Positions 1-9,850 of a DNA stretch of 64,000 nucleotides are shown one piece after another. This DNA comes from Mycobacterium barrassiae. GTDB taxonomy: Bacteria; Actinomycetota; Actinomycetes; Mycobacteriales; Mycobacteriaceae. The translations under genes and the position numbers were made by a program. The stretch covers positions 329,412-393,411 of the forward strand of contig NZ_JACKUK010000029.1 in NCBI RefSeq assembly GCF_025822765.1. The letters are read 5' to 3'. Within the stretch, counting starts at the first letter, position 1; the number at the start of each line of letters is the position of its first letter. The notes under the pieces were generated by a model. The model worked only from the letters and a program-made list of their open reading frames with translations, was not told where the DNA came from and did no database searches.

Positions 1-88
1 AGCTGCGTCGGGGCGAAGCTGGAATCGTGGGCCATTGCCTCAATGATGCGACGGGTCGGCTCGGCTTGCAGGTCGGTAGGGTGACGAC

Positions 89-754
89 ATGCCGACGGCT
101 ATGATCACCGGCGCGTCTCGGGGGCTCGGTGCGGCTATCGCGGCGGCGCTGGCTCCGACCCACACTCTGTTCCTTGCGGGGCGGCCGTCGGCCGAGCTCG
201 ACGCCGTCGCCGAGCAGTTCGGCGCCACCACCTGGCCGATGGATTTCGGCGATCCCGATGCCATCGAGACGGTCGTGGAACCGATCGACGAATTGGACGT
301 GCTGATCCATAACGCGGGCGTGGCCTACCCCGCCACCGTCCCCGAATCGACGGTCGACGAGTGGCGCGCCACGATGGCCGTGAATGTCGTTGGCCCGGTG
401 GCGCTTACGCTGCCGCTGCTGCCGGCACTTCGCGCCGTGGGCGGCCACGTCGTCTTCGTCAACTCCGGCGCGGGGATCAACGCCTCACCCGGCCTGGCGT
501 CCTACACCGCGAGCAAGTTCGCGCTGCGCGGTTTCGCCGACTCGCTTCGCAACGACGAGCCGTCGCTACGGGTGACGTCGGTGCATCCGGGCCGGATCGC
601 CACCGAGATGCAGGAGAGCCTGGTCGCGTACGAAGGCCGCGAGTACACGCCCGAGAAGTTTCTCAGCCCGGAGACCGTCGCCAAGGTCATCGCCGACGCG
701 GTCAACGCCCCCCGCGACGCGCACATCCACGAGATCATCGTCCGCCCCCGGTGA
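89..754 (+). CDS. SDR family oxidoreductase
   Basis: A 221-residue short-chain dehydrogenase/reductase of the classical, cytosolic, NAD(P)-dependent type. The N-terminus carries the cofactor loop TGASRGLGAAIA (about residues 7-18), followed by the HNAG element near residue 73, a catalytic Ser in the stretch VFVNSGAG and the YTASK active-site motif (YxxxK). The length is slightly short for the family, as in many mycobacterial SDRs next to leuS. The ATG at 89 follows a GGTAGGG stretch that can act as ribosome-binding site. The gene converges on leuS, and its stop codon is fused to a palindromic repeat. The substrate cannot be deduced. Confidence 0.85.
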   Translation: MPTAMITGASRGLGAAIAAALAPTHTLFLAGRPSAELDAVAEQFGATTWPMDFGDPDAIETVVEPIDELDVLIHNAGVAYPATVPESTVDEWRATMAVNVVGPVALTLPLLPALRAVGGHVVFVNSGAGINASPGLASYTASKFALRGFADSLRNDEPSLRVTSVHPGRIATEMQESLVAYEGREYTPEKFLSPETVAKVIADAVNAPRDAHIHEIIVRPR

Positions 755-805
755 TTTGCGTGCGTTTAGGAGCGGTGAGCGCTCTCGAACGCACACAAAT
801 CGCAG
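751..805. repeat. dispersed palindromic repeat, copy 1
   Basis: An imperfect inverted repeat with 14-base arms at 753-766 and 788-801 (one mismatch) around a roughly 21-base centre. It starts within the stop codon of the SDR gene and ends just before the leuS stop. A close second copy lies at 47634-47688. Its position between convergent genes suits a bidirectional terminator or a REP-like element. Confidence 0.75.
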
Positions 806-808
806 GGA

Positions 809-3658
809 TCAAGCGACGATATTGACCAGCCGACCCGCCACCACGATCACCTTTTTCGGTGTCGCGCCGTTGAGAAACTCCTGCACCTTCGCGTCGGCCA
901 GCGCCGCGGCCTCCAACGCGTCGGCATCGGCGTCGGCGGCCACGGTGATGCGCCCGCGCACCTTGCCGTTCACCTGCACCGGCAGCTCGACAGTGTCCTC
1001 GACGAGGTACTGCGGGTCGGCCACCGGGAACGGGCCGTGCGCCAGCGACGACTCGTGACCCAGCCGCCGCCACAGCTCCTCGGCCAGATGCGGCGCCAGC
1101 GGTGCGACCATCAACACCAGCGGCTCCAGCGCCGCGCGCGCCGTGACCCCCTGCTTCGTCAGATGGTTGGTGTACTCGATCAGCTTGGCCGCCGCGGTGT
1201 TGTTGCGCAGGTTCGCGTAGTCGTCGGTGACCCCCGCGATCGTGCGGTGCAGCACCCGCAGGGTGTCCTCGTCCAACGCCTCGTGTTCGGCCACCCGCTC
1301 GGCGCCGGTCTGCTCGTCGACCACCAACCGCCACACGCGCTGCAGGAAGCGGTACGCACCAACGACATCCTTGGTCGCCCACGGCCGCGACGCGTCCAGC
1401 GGACCCATCGACATCTCGTAGACCCGCAACGTGTCGGCGCCGTAGTTGTCGCAGATCTCGTCGGGCGACACCGAATTCTTCAGGCTCTTGCCGATCTTGC
1501 CGAACTCCTGCGACACCTCGATCTCGCCGTCGGGTCCGTCCCAGAAGAACTTCCCGTCGCGCTCAACGACTTCGGCGGCGGGCACGTACGCGCCGCGAGA
1601 GTCGGTGTACGCGAACGCCTGGATGTAGCCCTGGTTCACCAGTCGGCGGAACGGCTCCTTGGAGCTGACGTGGCCCAGGTCGTAGAGCACCTTGTGCCAG
1701 AACCGCGCATACAGCAGGTGCAGCACGGCGTGCTCGACACCGCCGACGTACAGGTCGACGCCACCGGGGTCGCTTTGCCCGTGCTCGGCGGGCCGCGGAC
1801 CCATCCAGTACGCCTCGTTCTCCTTGGCGCACAACTCTTCTTTGTTGTACGGGTCGGCGTAGCGCAACTCGTACCAGGAGCTGCCCGCCCACTGCGGCAT
1901 CACGTTGGTGTCGCGGGTGTAGGGCTTGAGGCCGTCGCCGAGATCCAGTTCGACGTTGACCCAGTCGGTCGCCTTGCCCAGCGGCGGCGACGGCTCGCTG
2001 TCGGCGTCGTCCGGATCCAGCTGTGCAGGCGCGTAATCCGTGATATCGGGCAGCTCAACGGGAAGCGCCGACTCTGGGAGGGCGTGGGCCCGGCCGTCAC
2101 CGTCATAGACGATCGGGAACGGCTCACCCCAATACCGCTGCCGCGCGAACAACCAGTCCCGCAGCTTGTACTCCACGCGGGCCTGCCCACGGCCGTCGGC
2201 GACCAACCGATTGGTGATCGCCTCCTTCGCCGATGCGACGGACAGACCGTTGAGATAGTCCGAGTTGACCAGCTCACCGTCGCCCGGATACGCCTCGGCC
2301 GAAATATCGCCGCCCGCAATCACTTCGACGATCGGCAACCCGAACTCGTGCGCGAACTCCCAGTCGCGCTGATCATGCCCGGGCACCGCCATGATGGCCC
2401 CGGTGCCGTAGCCCAGCAGCACGTAGTCCGCGATGAACACCGGAATCCGTTCGCCGTTGGCGGGATTCGTCGCATAGGCGCCGAGGAACACACCGGTCTT
2501 GGTCTTGTTCTCCTGGCGCTCCAGATCCGACTTAGCGGCAACGGAGGCGCGGTAGGCGGCGACGGCCTCCGCGGGGGTCGCCGCTCCGAAGGTCCAGCGC
2601 GCATCGACGTCCGCCGGCCATTGGTCGGCGACCAGCGCGTCGACCAGTTCATGCTCGGGCGCCAGCACCATGTAGGTCGCGCCGAACAACGTGTCGGGCC
2701 TGGTGGTGAACACCTCGATGTCGCCGGCATCGGTGCCGAACAGGACCGATGCCCCTGTCGACCGGCCGATCCAGTTGCGCTGCATGGTCTTGACCTTCTC
2801 CGGCCAATCCAGCACGTCGAGATCGTCGAGCAGTCGATCGGAGTACGCGGTGATACGCATCATCCACTGCCGCAACCGTTTCCGGAACACCGGGAAGTTG
2901 CCGCGTTCGCTGCGGCCATCGGAGGTGACCTCCTCGTTGGCCAGCACCGTGCCCAGGCCGGGGCACCAGTTGACCAGCGAATCGGCCCGGTACACCAGCC
3001 GGTACGAGTCGATGACGTCGGCGCGCTCATCCGCCGACAGGTCCTGCCACGACCGGCCGTCGTCGACAGCCCTGCTACCGGACTCGAATTCGGCGATCAG
3101 CTCGGCGATCGGCCTGGCCTTGTTGGCCGCCGGGTCGAACCACGCGTTGTAGATCTGCAGGAAGATCCACTGCGTCCACTTGTAGAAGTCGACGTCGGTA
3201 GTGGAGAAGCTGCGCCGCGCGTCATGTCCGAACCCGAGCCGGCCCAGCTGCCTGCGGAAGTTGACGATGTTGGCCTCGGTCCGGATCCGCGGATGCGTGC
3301 CGGTCTGGATCGCGTACTGCTCGGCGGGCAGCCCGAAGGCGTCGAAGCCCAACGCGTGCAACACATTGCGTCCGGTCATCCGGTAGTAGCGCGCGTAGAC
3401 GTCGGTGGCGATGTAGCCGAGCGGATGGCCGACGTGCAGGCCCTCCCCCGACGGGTAGGGGAACATGTCCAGTACGAACATCTTGTCGGCGGGCACCGCC
3501 GCTCCGTCGGGCGCCGCCAACGAGCCCACCGGGTTGGGCACGTGGAACGTCCCCGAATCGGCCCAGCGCTGCTGCCAGGCGCGCTCGATCTGCCCGGCGA
3601 GCGCCGCGGTATAGCGGTGCTGCGGGACATCCGTGCCGGCGTCAGGCGAGTCAGTCAC
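809..3658 (-). CDS. leuS: leucyl-tRNA synthetase
   Basis: A class I aminoacyl-tRNA synthetase that charges tRNA-Leu with leucine in the cytosol. It has 949 residues, normal for the mycobacterial enzyme. The HIGH-type signature HVGHP is at about residues 75-79 and the KMSKS-type loop KIGKS at about residue 719. Between them is the CP1 editing domain, including the [12 protein letters not shown] stretch typical of LeuRS. I chose the GTG at 3656-3658 (protein start VTDSPDAG) because the homologous region begins there. The gene is divergent from the Mtc28-like gene and convergent with the SDR gene. The identification is secure; the exact start is less so. Confidence 0.97.
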   Translation of the reverse strand: MTDSPDAGTDVPQHRYTAALAGQIERAWQQRWADSGTFHVPNPVGSLAAPDGAAVPADKMFVLDMFPYPSGEGLHVGHPLGYIATDVYARYYRMTGRNVLHALGFDAFGLPAEQYAIQTGTHPRIRTEANIVNFRRQLGRLGFGHDARRSFSTTDVDFYKWTQWIFLQIYNAWFDPAANKARPIAELIAEFESGSRAVDDGRSWQDLSADERADVIDSYRLVYRADSLVNWCPGLGTVLANEEVTSDGRSERGNFPVFRKRLRQWMMRITAYSDRLLDDLDVLDWPEKVKTMQRNWIGRSTGASVLFGTDAGDIEVFTTRPDTLFGATYMVLAPEHELVDALVADQWPADVDARWTFGAATPAEAVAAYRASVAAKSDLERQENKTKTGVFLGAYATNPANGERIPVFIADYVLLGYGTGAIMAVPGHDQRDWEFAHEFGLPIVEVIAGGDISAEAYPGDGELVNSDYLNGLSVASAKEAITNRLVADGRGQARVEYKLRDWLFARQRYWGEPFPIVYDGDGRAHALPESALPVELPDITDYAPAQLDPDDADSEPSPPLGKATDWVNVELDLGDGLKPYTRDTNVMPQWAGSSWYELRYADPYNKEELCAKENEAYWMGPRPAEHGQSDPGGVDLYVGGVEHAVLHLLYARFWHKVLYDLGHVSSKEPFRRLVNQGYIQAFAYTDSRGAYVPAAEVVERDGKFFWDGPDGEIEVSQEFGKIGKSLKNSVSPDEICDNYGADTLRVYEMSMGPLDASRPWATKDVVGAYRFLQRVWRLVVDEQTGAERVAEHEALDEDTLRVLHRTIAGVTDDYANLRNNTAAAKLIEYTNHLTKQGVTARAALEPLVLMVAPLAPHLAEELWRRLGHESSLAHGPFPVADPQYLVEDTVELPVQVNGKVRGRITVAADADADALEAAALADAKVQEFLNGATPKKVIVVAGRLVNIVA

Positions 3659-3738
3659 GTGAACAGGGTATAAGCCCGTCGATCGGGGCCCACCGGCCAC
3701 AGGTTGGTCTCGGTTCCGTCACCGGCCGGTCAGGGCTT

Positions 3739-3758
3739 GGTTCCAGGTCGGTTCCAGG
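3739..3758. repeat. two GGTTCCAGG direct repeats, 11-bp period
   Basis: GGTTCCAGG occurs at 3739-3747 and again at 3750-3758, one helical turn apart, in the divergent promoter region between leuS and the Mtc28-like gene. It could be an operator, but no regulator can be named. Confidence 0.35.
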
Positions 3759-3850
3759 CCTAGTGACCGTCACTTCGCCCTGGATACATTCGGCGCCTGC
3801 ACTAAATGGCCAGCGATTCCCAGTGGACCCAGTGGAAAGGACCGACGTCG

Positions 3851-4930
3851 ATGACCGACACCGCCCGACGCTCGAGGACCCTGGCCACTGGTGTGGCCGC
3901 CGCCGTCGTCGGTGTCCTCGGCTTCTCCGCGACGCCGGCCGCCGCCCAGCCTGCGCAGCCCCTACCTCCACAACCCAGTCCGTCCGTGGTGTCCCAGAGC
4001 GCGGCGACCGCCGGCACCGCCCTCACCCCGGCGGTGCCCAACACCGCACTAGCCGTACCGACGACCCCCGGCACCGCCGTCACCCCCGCGGTGCCGAACA
4101 CGGCCCTGACCGCCCCCCAGGTCGCCGGTCAGCCGGTGGCCACCGCGGCCGCACCCACCGCGGCGTCGCCGGCCGCCGCGACCCCGGGCGGTATCTCCAC
4201 GCCGCAGGTCGGCGCACCTGCAGCGGTACCGATCACGCCGGCGGCCTCGGGCACATTGACCGACTTCTTCCACGAAAAGGGCGTGACCCTCGAACCGCAG
4301 AACAGCAGCGACTTCAAGGCGCTCAACATCGTGCTGCCGATGCCGCGCGGCTGGGCGCACATTCCCGACCCGAATGTCGCCGACGCGTTCGTCGTCATCG
4401 CCGACCGGGTAGGCGGCAACGGCCTGTACTCGTCGAACGCCCAAGTGGTGGTCTACAAGCTGATCGGCGAGTTCGATCCGCGCGAGGCCATCAGCCACGG
4501 CTTCGTCGACGCGCAGCAGCTGCCCGCGTGGCGGAGCACCACCGGTTCCATGGGCGAGGTCGGTGGCATGCCGATGTCGACCATCGAGGGCACCTACCGC
4601 GAGAACAACATGACGCTGAACACGTCGCGGCGCCACGTCATCGCGGCCGCAGGCCCCGACAAGTACCTGGTATCGCTCGCGGTGACCACCAGCGTCGACC
4701 AGGTCGTCGCCGCGGCGGAGGCCACCGATGCGATCCTGCGCGGCTTCAAGGTCAACGTGCCGGCTCCCCCCGGCGCCACTCCCCCGGCCGCCCCACAGGC
4801 CGCGCCGCAAGCAACCCCGCAAGCAACCCCGCAAGCAACCCAAGGCCACACACCAACCGGACAGTCCGCGGCACCGGCGTCTACCGCGCCGGCCACGCAC
4901 GTCCAGCCGACCAACGGACTATCCGGATAA
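3851..4930 (+). CDS. secreted Pro/Ala-rich Mtc28-like (LpqN-type) antigen
   Basis: A 359-residue exported protein resembling M. tuberculosis Rv0040c (Mtc28, proline-rich 28-kDa antigen). It begins with a basic n-region and hydrophobic stretch ending in ATPAAAQP, a Sec signal peptide with signal peptidase I site and no lipobox. A low-complexity Pro/Ala linker follows, containing a duplicated TPAVPNTAL segment. The folded LpqN-like domain (about residues 140-310, [15 protein letters not shown] onward) is next, then a Pro/Gln tail with a tandem 12-bp repeat. The ATG at 3851 is preferred over upstream in-frame codons because AAAGGA lies 9 bases upstream and the signal peptide begins there. Its role is unknown; homologues are culture-filtrate antigens. 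Confidence 0.85.
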   Translation: MTDTARRSRTLATGVAAAVVGVLGFSATPAAAQPAQPLPPQPSPSVVSQSAATAGTALTPAVPNTALAVPTTPGTAVTPAVPNTALTAPQVAGQPVATAAAPTAASPAAATPGGISTPQVGAPAAVPITPAASGTLTDFFHEKGVTLEPQNSSDFKALNIVLPMPRGWAHIPDPNVADAFVVIADRVGGNGLYSSNAQVVVYKLIGEFDPREAISHGFVDAQQLPAWRSTTGSMGEVGGMPMSTIEGTYRENNMTLNTSRRHVIAAAGPDKYLVSLAVTTSVDQVVAAAEATDAILRGFKVNVPAPPGATPPAAPQAAPQATPQATPQATQGHTPTGQSAAPASTAPATHVQPTNGLSG

Positions 4931-4936
4931 GGGCCT

Positions 4937-4970
4937 GTCCCCCCGGGCGAAGCCTGGCGCCCGGGGGGAC
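4937..4970 (+). terminator. hairpin after the Mtc28-like gene
   Basis: A perfect 11-bp inverted repeat (GTCCCCCCGGG at 4937-4947 and CCCGGGGGGAC at 4960-4970) lies 7 bases after the stop codon. There is no T tract, only AAAAAT downstream, so it is a mycobacterial-type I-shaped terminator candidate. Confidence 0.55.
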
Positions 4971-5011
4971 GCCCAAAAATCCAGGCGCTGCCGCCTCGTA
5001 TTCTGTGGCGC

Positions 5012-5359
5012 ATGTTCATCGTCGCGGTGCTGTGCTGGTGCGCCGCCGTCGCGCTCGCGGGCCTGGGGATACGGCTGTTGGTCCGGCCCCGTCCGGCGGA
5101 TCCCGCCCAGTCGGTGCTGCGCGGGGTCGCCCCCACTCAGCTGGCCGCCGCAGCCATGCTCGCGGCCGCGGGCACCGTGGCGTTTTCGAGCCGGCCCGAC
5201 ACCGCGCTCGTCGTGGTGGTCGTCTGTGTCATCGGCGCCGTGAGCACCGTGGCTGCCGGCTGTTGGCAGGCGGCGAAAGTTCTCGCCACGACGCAGAGCT
5301 CCGAAGAGATTGGCGCGTGCGGCGGCGCTTGCGCGACGTGCACGCTGTCCTGCAGCTGA
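5012..5359 (+). CDS. small membrane protein with C-terminal Cys cluster (Rv0039c-like)
   Basis: A 115-residue integral membrane protein with three hydrophobic segments (about residues 1-25, 45-63 and 68-90). By length and neighbours it corresponds to the M. tuberculosis conserved transmembrane protein Rv0039c, between the Mtc28 and YqgE genes. The C-terminal tail after the last membrane segment ends in a compact cysteine array of the pattern CxxxCxxCxxxC, plausible for metal binding or disulfides. Function is unknown. It is convergent with the yqgE-like gene, with only a few bases between the stops. Confidence 0.75.
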   Translation: MFIVAVLCWCAAVALAGLGIRLLVRPRPADPAQSVLRGVAPTQLAAAAMLAAAGTVAFSSRPDTALVVVVVCVIGAVSTVAAGCWQAAKVLATTQSSEEIGACGGACATCTLSCS

Positions 5360-5368
5360 AATACGGCT

Positions 5369-5974
5369 TCAGTTGCGGCTGATGTCGATCGGGTGCGTGG
5401 CGAGCAGCGACATCGGCAGCGGCTGACGCCGCAGCACCTTGGCCCACAAGTCGGTGCGGGGCTCGGCGAGCACGTCAGATGGCAACGCGGACAACACAAT
5501 CCAGTCGTCGCGCTCGATCTCACCGTCCAGCTGGCCGATGGTCCAGCCCGAGTAGCCGGCGAAGATTCGCACCCCTTCGACGACCGGCGCGATCGCGTCG
5601 GGATCGGCGTCCAGATCCACCATCGCCATGCGGCCCTGCACATGTCGCAGTCCGGGCAGGCCGGCGGGATCGACCCCGACCCGCAAGGTCGCCAGACACA
5701 GCGCGGCGTCCCGCTTGACGGGGCCCCCGATGAACATGGTCTTCGGTTTGGTGGCGAGCTTCGCCCACTGCGGAAGAACGTTGTACACCGCGGTCTCGCT
5801 GGGTCGGTTGAGCACGACACCCAGTGTGCCGCCGTCGTTGTGCTCGACGATGTAGATGACGCTGCGCCGGAACGTCGGCTCCAACAGATCGGTGTTCGCG
5901 AGCAGCAGTGTGCCCGCCCGCACCCGGTGTTTCGCAGGCGCGATGAAGTCCTCGGGATCCTCTGAGTGCGCCAC
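5369..5974 (-). CDS. YqgE/AlgH family protein
   Basis: A 201-residue UPF0301/YqgE-AlgH protein, orthologous by position to M. tuberculosis Rv0038. Typical signatures are [20 protein letters not shown] near the N-terminus, followed by the [10 protein letters not shown] segment and the [12 protein letters not shown] segment in the middle. Members are cytosolic and of uncertain biochemical role. The start codon is GTG at 5972-5974. It is transcribed divergently from the MFS transporter gene. Confidence 0.9.
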   Translation of the reverse strand: MAHSEDPEDFIAPAKHRVRAGTLLLANTDLLEPTFRRSVIYIVEHNDGGTLGVVLNRPSETAVYNVLPQWAKLATKPKTMFIGGPVKRDAALCLATLRVGVDPAGLPGLRHVQGRMAMVDLDADPDAIAPVVEGVRIFAGYSGWTIGQLDGEIERDDWIVLSALPSDVLAEPRTDLWAKVLRRQPLPMSLLATHPIDISRN

Positions 5975-6094
5975 GTCACCATCATGGCATCAGCACCCAG
6001 CCAACGTGGCGAACAAGCGCGGCCCGCCGGGATATTTGTACTGTGGGTCGGGCTCCCAAATCAGCCCGACATAGAACCAACAGGACGGATTGCT

Positions 6095-7399
6095 GTGGCT
6101 GACGCGCGTGCGCCGATCGCCTGGTGGCAGTCAATCCGCGAGCTGTGGCGGTCGGTGCGTGCCCTGCCCGAATTCCAGCGCCTGCTCGAACTGCGACTGG
6201 TCAGTCAGTTCGGCGACGGACTCTTCGCCGCGGGCCTCGCGGGCGGGCTGCTGTTCAGCACCGAGCGCGCCGCGACACCGTGGGCCATCGCCGGTTCGTT
6301 CGCCGTCCTCTACCTCCCGTACTCGCTGCTCGGCCCGTTCGCCGGCGCGCTGCTGGACCGGTGGGACCGGCGCCTGGTGCTCATCGGCGCAAACACCGGG
6401 CGGCTGCTGATGGTGCTCGTCGTCGCGTCACTGCTCGCGGTCAGCGCCCACGACCTGGCCATCCTGATCGCCGCGTTGATCGTCAACGGGTTCACCCGCT
6501 TCGTGTCCTCGGGTCTGTCGGCGGCGCTGCCGCATGTGGTGCCTCGCGAACAGGTCGTGACCATGAACTCCATCGCGACCGCGACGGGTGGAGCCGCCGC
6601 GTTTCTCGGCGCCATCTTCATGCTCGTTCCGCGGTGGCTGTTCGGAGCCGACGACATCGGCGCCGCGTCGATCATCTTCCTCGTCGCGGTCCCGGTCGCA
6701 TTCGCGCTGTGGCTGTCGTGGCGCTTCTCGCCGCACCTACTCGGTCCCGACGACAGCGTGCGCGCCGTGCATGGCTCCGTGCTGTACGCGGTCGCCACCG
6801 GGTGGATGCACGGCGCCCGCACGGTCGTGTCGGTGCCGACGGTGGCGGCGACGCTGACCGGTCTCGCCGCCCACCGCATGGCGCTCGGCATCAACAGCCT
6901 GCTGGTGCTCGTGCTCGTCCGGCACACCGATGCCCCCGACGTCGCCGGTCTGGGGACCACGGCGGTGTTCTTCGCGGCCGTCGGCATCGGGCAGTTCCTG
7001 GCCGCCGCGATCATGCCGATGGCTGTCGCCCGATGGGGCCGCTACGCCACGGTCAACGGTTCGCTCGCGCTGGCGGCAGGGATTCAACTCGCCGGGGTGG
7101 GCATGCGACTACCGGTGATGCTCGTGTGCGGGTTCCTGCTCGGGCTGGTCGGCCAGGTGGTCAAGCTGTGCGCCGACAGCGCCATGCAGTTGGACGTCGA
7201 CGATGCACTGCGCGGCCACGTGTTCACGGTCCAGGACGCGTTGTTCTGGATTTCGTTCATCGCCGCGGTGACGGCGGCCGCCGCGGTGATCCCGCCCGGC
7301 GGCCATCAGCCCGGACTCGTCGTGGCCGGGTCCGCGGTCTACCTGCTCGGCCTGGCCGCTCACGCCGCGATCGGCCGTCGGGCCCGGCCCTCGGGCTAA
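6095..7399 (+). CDS. MFS transporter (Rv0037c-like)
   Basis: A major facilitator superfamily permease of 434 residues, located in the cytoplasmic membrane, with about 12 hydrophobic segments. The loop [20 protein letters not shown] between segments 2 and 3 is the family signature. The orthologue by order is M. tuberculosis Rv0037c. The reading frame is open further upstream, but the GTG at 6095 has AGGACGG 7 bases before it and begins the conserved part (VADARAP), so I chose it. The gene is followed closely by the MDMPI-like gene, probably in one transcript. The substrate is unknown. Confidence 0.85.
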   Translation: MADARAPIAWWQSIRELWRSVRALPEFQRLLELRLVSQFGDGLFAAGLAGGLLFSTERAATPWAIAGSFAVLYLPYSLLGPFAGALLDRWDRRLVLIGANTGRLLMVLVVASLLAVSAHDLAILIAALIVNGFTRFVSSGLSAALPHVVPREQVVTMNSIATATGGAAAFLGAIFMLVPRWLFGADDIGAASIIFLVAVPVAFALWLSWRFSPHLLGPDDSVRAVHGSVLYAVATGWMHGARTVVSVPTVAATLTGLAAHRMALGINSLLVLVLVRHTDAPDVAGLGTTAVFFAAVGIGQFLAAAIMPMAVARWGRYATVNGSLALAAGIQLAGVGMRLPVMLVCGFLLGLVGQVVKLCADSAMQLDVDDALRGHVFTVQDALFWISFIAAVTAAAAVIPPGGHQPGLVVAGSAVYLLGLAAHAAIGRRARPSG

Positions 7400-7409
7400 G
7401 GTGACCGGC

Positions 7410-8189
7410 ATGGCTGGTGCCGAGCCGATGGTCGCCGATCTGCGCGACGAAAGCGATGAGCTCGACGCGCTGGTGGCCGACCTTCCCGCCGAACGCTGGG
7501 CCGAGCCCACCCCGTCACCGGGATGGACGATCGCCCATCAGATCGCCCACTTGTTGTGGACCGACCGGGTGGCCCTAATGGCGGTCACCGACGAACCTGC
7601 GTTCGCCGCACTGCTCGAAGAGGCCGGCAAAGACCCCGGCGGCTTCGTCGACGCGGGCGCCGAAGAACTCGCCGCGGCATCGGCCAACGAACTGCTCGCC
7701 GACTGGCGCAACACCCGCAACCGGCTGCATGACGAGCTTCTGACCGTGGCCGAGGGCCGCAAGCTGCCGTGGTTCGGACCGCCGATGAGCGCCGCGTCGA
7801 TGGCCACCGCCCGGCTGATGGAGACATGGGCGCACGGCCTCGACGTGGCGGACACGCTCGGCGTCGACCGGCCCGCCACGGGGCGGCTGCGGTCGATCGC
7901 ACACATCGGGGTGCGCACCCGCGACTTCGCCTTCGCCGTCAACGGCCTTGCGCCACCGGCGGATCCGTTTCTCGTTCAGCTGCGCGCACCGGATGGGTCG
8001 ACGTGGTCGTGGGGCCCTGAGGACGCAACACAGCGCGTCACCGGGTCGGCGCTGGACTTCTGCATGCTCGTCACCCAGCGCAGGCCGCTCTCGAAGTTGG
8101 ACGTGACGGCCACCGGGGAGGACGCCGAGCGGTGGCTCGGCATCGCGCAGGCGTTCGCCGGCCCCCCGGGCGCGGGCCGGTCAGCTTGA
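7410..8189 (+). CDS. DinB/MDMPI-type (TIGR03084-like) protein, Rv0036c-like
   Basis: A 259-residue protein of the maleylpyruvate isomerase N-terminal/DinB-like fold, whose members are often mycothiol-dependent metal enzymes. The metal-binding pattern is visible as [19 protein letters not shown] near the N-terminus and [13 protein letters not shown] in the middle, supplying His residues at the expected spacing. The orthologue by order is Rv0036c. ATG at 7410 follows AAGG at 7398-7401; a GTG at 7401, adjacent to the MFS stop, is the alternative. The gene lies directly after the transporter, so co-transcription is likely. The reaction cannot be assigned. Confidence 0.8.
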   Translation: MAGAEPMVADLRDESDELDALVADLPAERWAEPTPSPGWTIAHQIAHLLWTDRVALMAVTDEPAFAALLEEAGKDPGGFVDAGAEELAAASANELLADWRNTRNRLHDELLTVAEGRKLPWFGPPMSAASMATARLMETWAHGLDVADTLGVDRPATGRLRSIAHIGVRTRDFAFAVNGLAPPADPFLVQLRAPDGSTWSWGPEDATQRVTGSALDFCMLVTQRRPLSKLDVTATGEDAERWLGIAQAFAGPPGAGRSA

Positions 8190-8618
8190 GCCAGGCTGGA
8201 ACACCACGGTTGGCGGCTTTGGTGGAGAGCTTTGTTGCGGCGTATCCGTGTCCACGATCACCGGCGGCAACGGCCGAGGGGCCTGTGGCCGAGGGGCCTG
8301 CGTCTCGCCCTGATCGAGCACCCCGGTCGGCGCTTTGGGCATGACATCGACCGCCGGTCGTGCGGGCGGGGCAGTGCATGTGCCGAAGCTGCCCTCCAAT
8401 TCCCCGCCAGACAGGATGCAGCAGTGCATGGTCTCGTCTAGCTTCTGCTCATAGGTGATCTCGTCATCCAAGAATCTCTGGTCCACCTTTTTGATGCAGT
8501 TGTCGTACACCCCGATGTCCCATTCCTTTTCGGCGTGTGCCACCGCGGGCGTCATTAGTGCGCCGATCGCGATCGCGGCCGCGCCAGCCACGGCTGCTGT
8601 TGCGCTTCTGCGCCACAA
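8181..8618 (-). CDS. small secreted Cys-containing, Pro-rich-tailed protein
   Basis: A 145-residue protein with a clear signal peptide: an Arg pair, an Ala-rich hydrophobic core, and a cleavage site around AVAHAEKEW. The mature part has four cysteines ([20 protein letters not shown]), suggesting two disulfides outside the membrane. It then passes into a Pro-rich tail containing a repeated APRPQAPRP element. It resembles the short conserved secreted proteins common in mycobacteria, and I know no function for it. Its last codons overlap the convergent upstream gene by 9 bases. Confidence 0.75.
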   Translation of the reverse strand: MWRRSATAAVAGAAAIAIGALMTPAVAHAEKEWDIGVYDNCIKKVDQRFLDDEITYEQKLDETMHCCILSGGELEGSFGTCTAPPARPAVDVMPKAPTGVLDQGETQAPRPQAPRPLPPVIVDTDTPQQSSPPKPPTVVFQPGSS

Positions 8619-8910
8619 CGGAATTGGGTGTCAATGTTGCACGGTTTGGTTGCGTGTGTCGGGATGGTATTCATCGGTTAGCCCTTCTGCATGGTGGTTC
8701 GTCCGTCGACGGCCCCCGACTAGCCGCCTTCAGATGTGATTGGGTCCTGCACAGCATCCGGACGGCGTTGGCGCACCACAAGATCCCCGTACCAGCCAGT
8801 GATACAAGCGCCGAAATCAAGGGAACTCGTCGGATGTCCGCTGCGCGGTGTTACGGGGGCGCAGCGCATTCCCGTTCGTCGCGCTCGGTGACCGATTGCG
8901 CTCGATGTCG

Positions 8911-9768
8911 CTACGGTTGGGCCGGAGGCTCGGCTCCAGGCCACGTGTAGCCAATTCCGGTGCTTTGGTTGAACATCGGCGTGTTCCATACGACTGCAGA
9001 CCGGGGTTGCACTGCCGCCTTCAACTCTTCCAGGAGTGTTTCGCCGAAGCGCAGCAACGCATTTCGTAGTCCTCGAGCATCCGGGTGACTGCGCCGTCCC
9101 GTCACGCCGATGGCGCCGACCAGCTTTCCGGAGGGCTCACGGACCGCGGCCGCCGTACACCCCACCCCCAGCACAGCCTGCTCTGCCTCGTACGCGTAGC
9201 CAGTGTCGCGAACCTCCCGAAGGCGCTGGCGAAGCCGGCCGGTGTCGGTAACGGAGTGCCGGGTCAGCGGACGCAGTTTGTCGGTGAGCACGCCCTCGAC
9301 CAGCTCGGGATGATGCCCCACCTCGATGACACCCGCGGCGAGAAGCACTCTGCTTGGACCGAGCTTGGACATGTTCGGAAACCAGGACTTGGCCATCGGT
9401 TCCATGTACGAGCGCCCGAAAGCGGCGCCGGCCAGCATCAGTTCACCGCCATGCACGGTCGCGAACCAAGCGGCTTGACCCCGTGTACGCAGATGCAGCT
9501 CCTGCAGATAAGGCTGCGCGGTGACGGCGATGCCGTGGCGGTGTGCGGAGAGCATCCCGTGGCGCATCAGGCGTTGTCCGGGTGCGTAGCCGTCGGGAGC
9601 GCGGTCGAGCATGCCGCGCGCGACGAGATCGTTCGCGATACGACGGACCGTCTGTTTCGGGATGCCTGTGCGGCGAGTCAACTCCGCCAAGGTGATGGGC
9701 GCTGCGCTTTCCACGACGGTGTCCAGAATCGTGACGGCGCGTCCGACAACGGTGTGATCGTCAGCCAC
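8911..9768 (-). CDS. IclR family transcriptional regulator
   Basis: A 285-residue DNA-binding regulator. The N-terminal winged helix-turn-helix (about residues 5-65) contains ITLAELTRRTGIPKQTVRRI. The C-terminal two thirds is the IclR effector-binding domain (AAVREPSGKLVGAIGVTG near the end). The frame is open further upstream, but GTG at 9766-9768 is preceded by AAGGAG at 7 bases, a strong ribosome-binding site, and starts the domain as VADDHTVV. It lies 82 bases downstream of the Asp-rich gene on the same strand. Its effector and target genes are not evident, and no catabolic cluster adjoins it. Confidence 0.88.
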   Translation of the reverse strand: MADDHTVVGRAVTILDTVVESAAPITLAELTRRTGIPKQTVRRIANDLVARGMLDRAPDGYAPGQRLMRHGMLSAHRHGIAVTAQPYLQELHLRTRGQAAWFATVHGGELMLAGAAFGRSYMEPMAKSWFPNMSKLGPSRVLLAAGVIEVGHHPELVEGVLTDKLRPLTRHSVTDTGRLRQRLREVRDTGYAYEAEQAVLGVGCTAAAVREPSGKLVGAIGVTGRRSHPDARGLRNALLRFGETLLEELKAAVQPRSAVVWNTPMFNQSTGIGYTWPGAEPPAQP

Positions 9769-9850
9769 TTCGACGCTCCTTCGCAGCATCGGTGGCCCGG
9801 TCGTGCGGGTACATCGCACCCCTTTCGCGGTGACGGTCGCTCGAGATACG

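Noticed and set aside
1-88. Possible N-terminal part of a divergent gene on the minus strand (MAHDSSFAPTQ from 35 down to 1)
   Set aside because: Only about 11 codons are inside the window, without a clear ribosome-binding site, so it cannot be supported.
1037-3673. An 878-codon open frame on the plus strand opposite leuS
   Set aside because: It lies antisense to the complete, motif-rich leuS and shows only the Arg/Gly-rich composition typical of shadow frames in G+C-rich DNA.
3659-3738. Possible T-box riboswitch before leuS
   Set aside because: I could not find the TGGNACCGCG T-box sequence or a specifier loop in the leader.
8619-8910. Small frames between the secreted-protein gene and the IclR gene
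   Set aside because: No frame has a good start signal or recognisable sequence; nothing could be supported in this 292-base gap.
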